NCBI GenBank assembly: GCA_905192625.1
Contig: CAJJLI010000003.1
Span: 1-17,415 of the forward strand
Origin: an uncultured Clostridium sp.
Lineage (GTDB): Bacteria; Bacillota; Clostridia; Lachnospirales; Lachnospiraceae
Reading direction: 5' to 3'
DNA: 17,415 bases
A program made the translations under genes and the position numbers. Below the pieces are notes generated by a model that saw only the letters and a program-made list of their open reading frames with translations, was not told the DNA's origin and made no database searches. Shown here in pieces: positions 15,091-17,415 of the stretch (position 1 is its first letter; every line of letters starts with the position of its first letter).

Positions 15091-15097
15091 TAGCCTT

Positions 15098-16078
15098 TTG
15101 TTAGATACAGTACATAAAATATTTGAACAGAATATAGAATTGCTAACACAAACGGAGAAGGCAATTATTTATTTAAGAGAACAAGAATATGAAAAAGCTT
15201 TGAGTATCGTAGCAGATACTGCAGAGTATATCAATTATGTTGCAGATGCAATCATCCAGCATAGAGAGTATTTTGATTTAGTTTCTGTAGAATCCATTAT
15301 GGAGATGCTTGAGGGTATACTTGATGCAAAGAGACAGAAGGATTTTGTCTTGTTAGCAGACTTGCTTGAATTGCAGCTCGTTAATTTTATTTGCAGTGTA
15401 CAAGAACTGATCATGAAGAAAGAGGATTATCTTGCATTCAATGAGCTGGATTTTATTAAAAATAGTATATTAATGCAGGAAAAAATATTGGAGTCCGATC
15501 ATACCCTCACTTTTTTTACCGAACAAGATCGAAAACATCAAGAACAGATCATAACGAATGAAATAAAAAAAGATTTGGATCCCGCATACTTACTAGAGCA
15601 GGGCTATGCTGTTGAATTTTCTACCTGTGGTTTAATGACAATTGGTTCTAAAGATGAAAATGGAACAAAGTTTTATATGCATACCAATCATAGTGTAGGA
15701 AAAGAAGCGTTTCTACAAGCAAGAAACTGGTATTGTAAGGATACAGAAACTTACATTATTTATGGATATGGAATGGGATATCACATTGGTGAGTTAATAA
15801 AATTAGCACCCCATGCTCAGTTTGAAATATATGAAAGTGACATGAATATATTAAAGCTATCTTGCGCATTCTCTAGAATGACAGGCTTATTTGAACATGA
15901 AAATGTGAAAATGTATTATGATCCAGATTTTATAAGAATACAAAATCGTTTAAAAGAAATGACGGAAGGGGATAAGCTCAGCATTCATTACCCATCGTTT
16001 CGTAATATAAAATCAAAGGAAGCAAAAGAGATATTACTCCATTATATACCGTGGGCGAAAAAGCTTGAAATGTGCTAA
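15098..16078 (+). CDS. C-terminally truncated Maf paralogue (N-terminal half only)
   Basis: I place the start at TTG 15098, because GAGGTGA at 15084-15090 lies 7 bp upstream, overlapping the stop of the glycosyltransferase gene, and because the protein then aligns with the start of the intact Maf at 197 (AIIYLREQEYEKAL against TIIYLRLQNYNKAL). This gives 326 residues. The alignment continues through ADLLELQLVNF, YIIYGYGMGYHIGE and SIHYPSFRNIKS, and stops near intact-Maf residue 305. The whole MptE-like catalytic core (AAGPSLD onward) is missing, and the DNA after the TAA at 16076-16078 shows no continuation. The frame is otherwise unbroken over 326 codons. It may be a recent truncation without function, or a kept N-terminal domain acting as an acceptor-binding partner; I cannot tell which. 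Confidence 0.8.
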   Translation: MLDTVHKIFEQNIELLTQTEKAIIYLREQEYEKALSIVADTAEYINYVADAIIQHREYFDLVSVESIMEMLEGILDAKRQKDFVLLADLLELQLVNFICSVQELIMKKEDYLAFNELDFIKNSILMQEKILESDHTLTFFTEQDRKHQEQIITNEIKKDLDPAYLLEQGYAVEFSTCGLMTIGSKDENGTKFYMHTNHSVGKEAFLQARNWYCKDTETYIIYGYGMGYHIGELIKLAPHAQFEIYESDMNILKLSCAFSRMTGLFEHENVKMYYDPDFIRIQNRLKEMTEGDKLSIHYPSFRNIKSKEAKEILLHYIPWAKKLEMC

Positions 16079-16170
16079 TTTGTGATGTTATATAAAAAGT
16101 GAAAAAAGTTCTCTTACAACTATATTAAACGGTCTAAGTTCTATAGTTCATCGTTGCTTAAGGAGGTCAT

Positions 16171-16617
16171 ATGATATTCTTAATTCTTGCAGTTACAATA
16201 TTTATAACAGATTACTTTATCAAAGACTATATTGAAAAGAATAAAAAGCTCCAGGAAGAAGAAACAATTTTAAATGGTAAGATTATAATTACAAAATACC
16301 ATAACAAAGGTGCAATACTTAATTTTCTTGAAAATAAGAAAGAAGCAGTGGTTTCAATATCAGGAATTCTCTTTGGTATGATACTTATGTTTTTTGTTAT
16401 ACTGTTGCCACAGAGACGGAAAGAAGTTCTAAAATTTGCAATGGCGTGTATCCTTGGTGGTGCAGCTAGTAATCTATATGACAGAGTAAAACGAGGCTAT
16501 GTTGTTGATTATTTTAGCTTTTCATTTTTAAAGAAGGTAATTTTTAACATATCTGATTTATTTATATTTTTAGGATGTTTCTTAGTGCTGGCGATCTCGG
16601 TTTTTAAAGGAGATTAA
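16171..16617 (+). CDS. lspA: Signal peptidase II (lipoprotein signal peptidase)
   Basis: A 148-residue membrane aspartic protease that cuts prolipoproteins before the lipidated cysteine. Start ATG 16171 follows a full AAGGAGGT at 16160-16167. Four membrane spans are visible (near 2-18, 60-79, 88-101 and 128-145). The family motifs are present: FITDYFIKDY near the N-terminus, HNKGAILNFL (44-53), GGAASNLYDRVKRGYVVDYF (96-115) with catalytic Asp113, and FNISD with catalytic Asp129. Length is slightly short for the family. The usual neighbour rluD is not seen; the gene stands alone between the glycan locus and a convergent dioxygenase gene, so it could be an accessory copy. One substrate within the window would be the binding lipoprotein at 9488. 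Confidence 0.9.
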   Translation: MIFLILAVTIFITDYFIKDYIEKNKKLQEEETILNGKIIITKYHNKGAILNFLENKKEAVVSISGILFGMILMFFVILLPQRRKEVLKFAMACILGGAASNLYDRVKRGYVVDYFSFSFLKKVIFNISDLFIFLGCFLVLAISVFKGD

Positions 16618-16694
16618 AGGTAATATTATTTGACTGATAACAAAAAAATATTAGAAATGAATGCAAAATTGATACAATAAAAATATTATTTCAA

Positions 16695-16739
16695 CCACCT
16701 GGTGATTGTTTTACTAGACTGACACTGGGAGGCTTTTTT
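16695..16739 (+). terminator. Intrinsic terminator after lspA
   Basis: CCACCTGGTG (16695-16704) pairs with CACTGGGAGG (16723-16732) with one A-A mismatch and two G-T pairs, followed by six T at 16734-16739. Confidence 0.75.
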
Positions 16740-16789
16740 AATATAAAATAAAATTTTATAGCAGTGAATTTTAACATTTATTTTAGAAC

Positions 16790-16836
16790 AAAAAAATGTT
16801 GGAGTAGTGAATTTATTTATTCACATACTCCAACAT
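16790..16836 (-). terminator. Intrinsic terminator of the convergent dioxygenase gene
   Basis: ATGTTGGAGTA (16796-16806) and TACTCCAACAT (16826-16836) form a perfect 11-bp stem, extended by a GTGAA/TTCAC pairing inside. Six A at 16790-16795 give the T-run on the minus strand, about 50 bp past the stop codon at 16886. Confidence 0.9.
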
Positions 16837-16885
16837 AAATACAGAAGCATTTTTAATCAGATTATATTAACAATAATAGGTATAC

Positions 16886-17415
16886 CTAACATCTCCAAAG
16901 GAATCCAGTAGCACGTTTTCCTACAATATAATCATCAAATACCAGAGAACCATTATTCTTAGCCATACCAACACAGATATGCAAAGGTAATAGATGTTCC
17001 TCTCTAGGATGACAATATCTTGCTCCCGGTATTTGGTCCCACTTTATTAGATGTTCCCATCGCTCTGCTTCATTCTCCTTACAACATATTTGGATCAGTG
17101 TATTCTGAAATTCGTTGTTCATAGTGTCATCAATATTGCTTCCAGAAAAATCAAATGCCATCATATTATGAAATGTAAAACCAGATCCAAGGATTAATAA
17201 GTTTTCATTAGGCAAAGGTCTTAAAGCTTTTCCTATATTTAAGTGGGTCAAAGGATCAAGATTTTTATTCAATGAAATTTGAATCACTGGTATATCAGCA
17301 TTTGGATACATAAGCTTTAAAGGGATATAAGTACCATGATCATATGGTCTCTTGTCATCATGTCGACAGTTAATATGATTGTCTAATAATAATTTTGCAA
17401 CTTTTTCGGCCAAAT
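16886..17415 (-). CDS. DODA-type (class III) extradiol ring-cleavage dioxygenase, C-terminal part
   Basis: The minus-strand frame is open to the window edge, so the N-terminus is missing; about 176 of the ~260 codons usual for the family are visible. The TTG at 17411-17413 is only an internal codon. Recognisable parts are YDHGTYIPLKLMYPNADIPV (His is a likely metal ligand), ALRPLPNENLLILGSGFTFHN, and HPREEHLLPLHICVGMA near the end. These match the LigB/YgiD group of zinc- or iron-dependent 4,5-DOPA-type dioxygenases, cytoplasmic enzymes that open catechol rings. The physiological substrate in Firmicutes is mostly unknown. It converges on lspA, has its own terminator, and shows no link to the glycan genes. 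Confidence 0.87.
   Translation of the reverse strand, partial: LAEKVAKLLLDNHINCRHDDKRPYDHGTYIPLKLMYPNADIPVIQISLNKNLDPLTHLNIGKALRPLPNENLLILGSGFTFHNMMAFDFSGSNIDDTMNNEFQNTLIQICCKENEAERWEHLIKWDQIPGARYCHPREEHLLPLHICVGMAKNNGSLVFDDYIVGKRATGFLWRC

Noticed and set aside
14978..15097. Longer N-terminus for the truncated Maf paralogue
   Set aside because: This part overlaps the glycosyltransferase gene in another frame, has no ribosome site at its start, and has no counterpart in the intact Maf.

Overview
The window is AT-rich, uses ATG, GTG and TTG starts behind strong Shine-Dalgarno sites, and has U-tract hairpin terminators. It looks like a motile low-GC Firmicute, most likely of the Clostridia (Lachnospiraceae-like). 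That placement comes from gene content and style, not from a marker gene.

Positions 1-5433 carry a plus-strand run of surface or flagellin glycosylation genes: the tail of a CMP-nonulosonate (sialic/legionaminic-type) synthetase, a full-length Maf/MptE-like (DUF115) motility accessory factor, a GT-B glycosyltransferase, a sugar aminotransferase (DegT family, VioA-like) and a NeuD/PglD-like N-acetyltransferase. Together they suggest activation of a nonulosonic acid and its transfer by Maf, plus synthesis of an N-acetylated amino sugar.

Positions 5556-7275 are wreckage. A 5' fragment of a family 2 glycosyltransferase gene, with two single-base deletions, abuts a piece of IS66 transposase. Next to that lies an internally deleted, frameshifted IS1380-family transposase. 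The glycosyltransferase fragment is a second copy of about 380 bp found intact at 13943-14324, so these two direct repeats bracket about 8 kb.

Inside the bracket (7276-13696) is a compact cassette. It has a cytoplasmic TPR plus alkaline-phosphatase/sulfatase-superfamily protein, a terminator, and then four tightly overlapping genes: a binding lipoprotein, an ABC ATPase, a fused two-domain permease, and a winged-helix plus LicC/PntC-like cytidylyltransferase. I infer that it imports a small phosphorylated or phosphonate compound (2-aminoethylphosphonate or phosphocholine are candidates), activates it with CTP, and uses it to decorate a surface glycan or flagellin. The substrate is not determined and no LicD-type transferase is visible.

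Positions 13943-16078 hold the intact glycosyltransferase, with its own promoter and a hairpin in the leader, coupled to a Maf paralogue that has kept only its N-terminal half. The right edge (16171-17415) leaves the glycan theme: a signal peptidase II gene and, convergent to it, the C-terminal part of a DODA-type extradiol dioxygenase, each with a terminator. I saw no tRNA, rRNA or CRISPR array.
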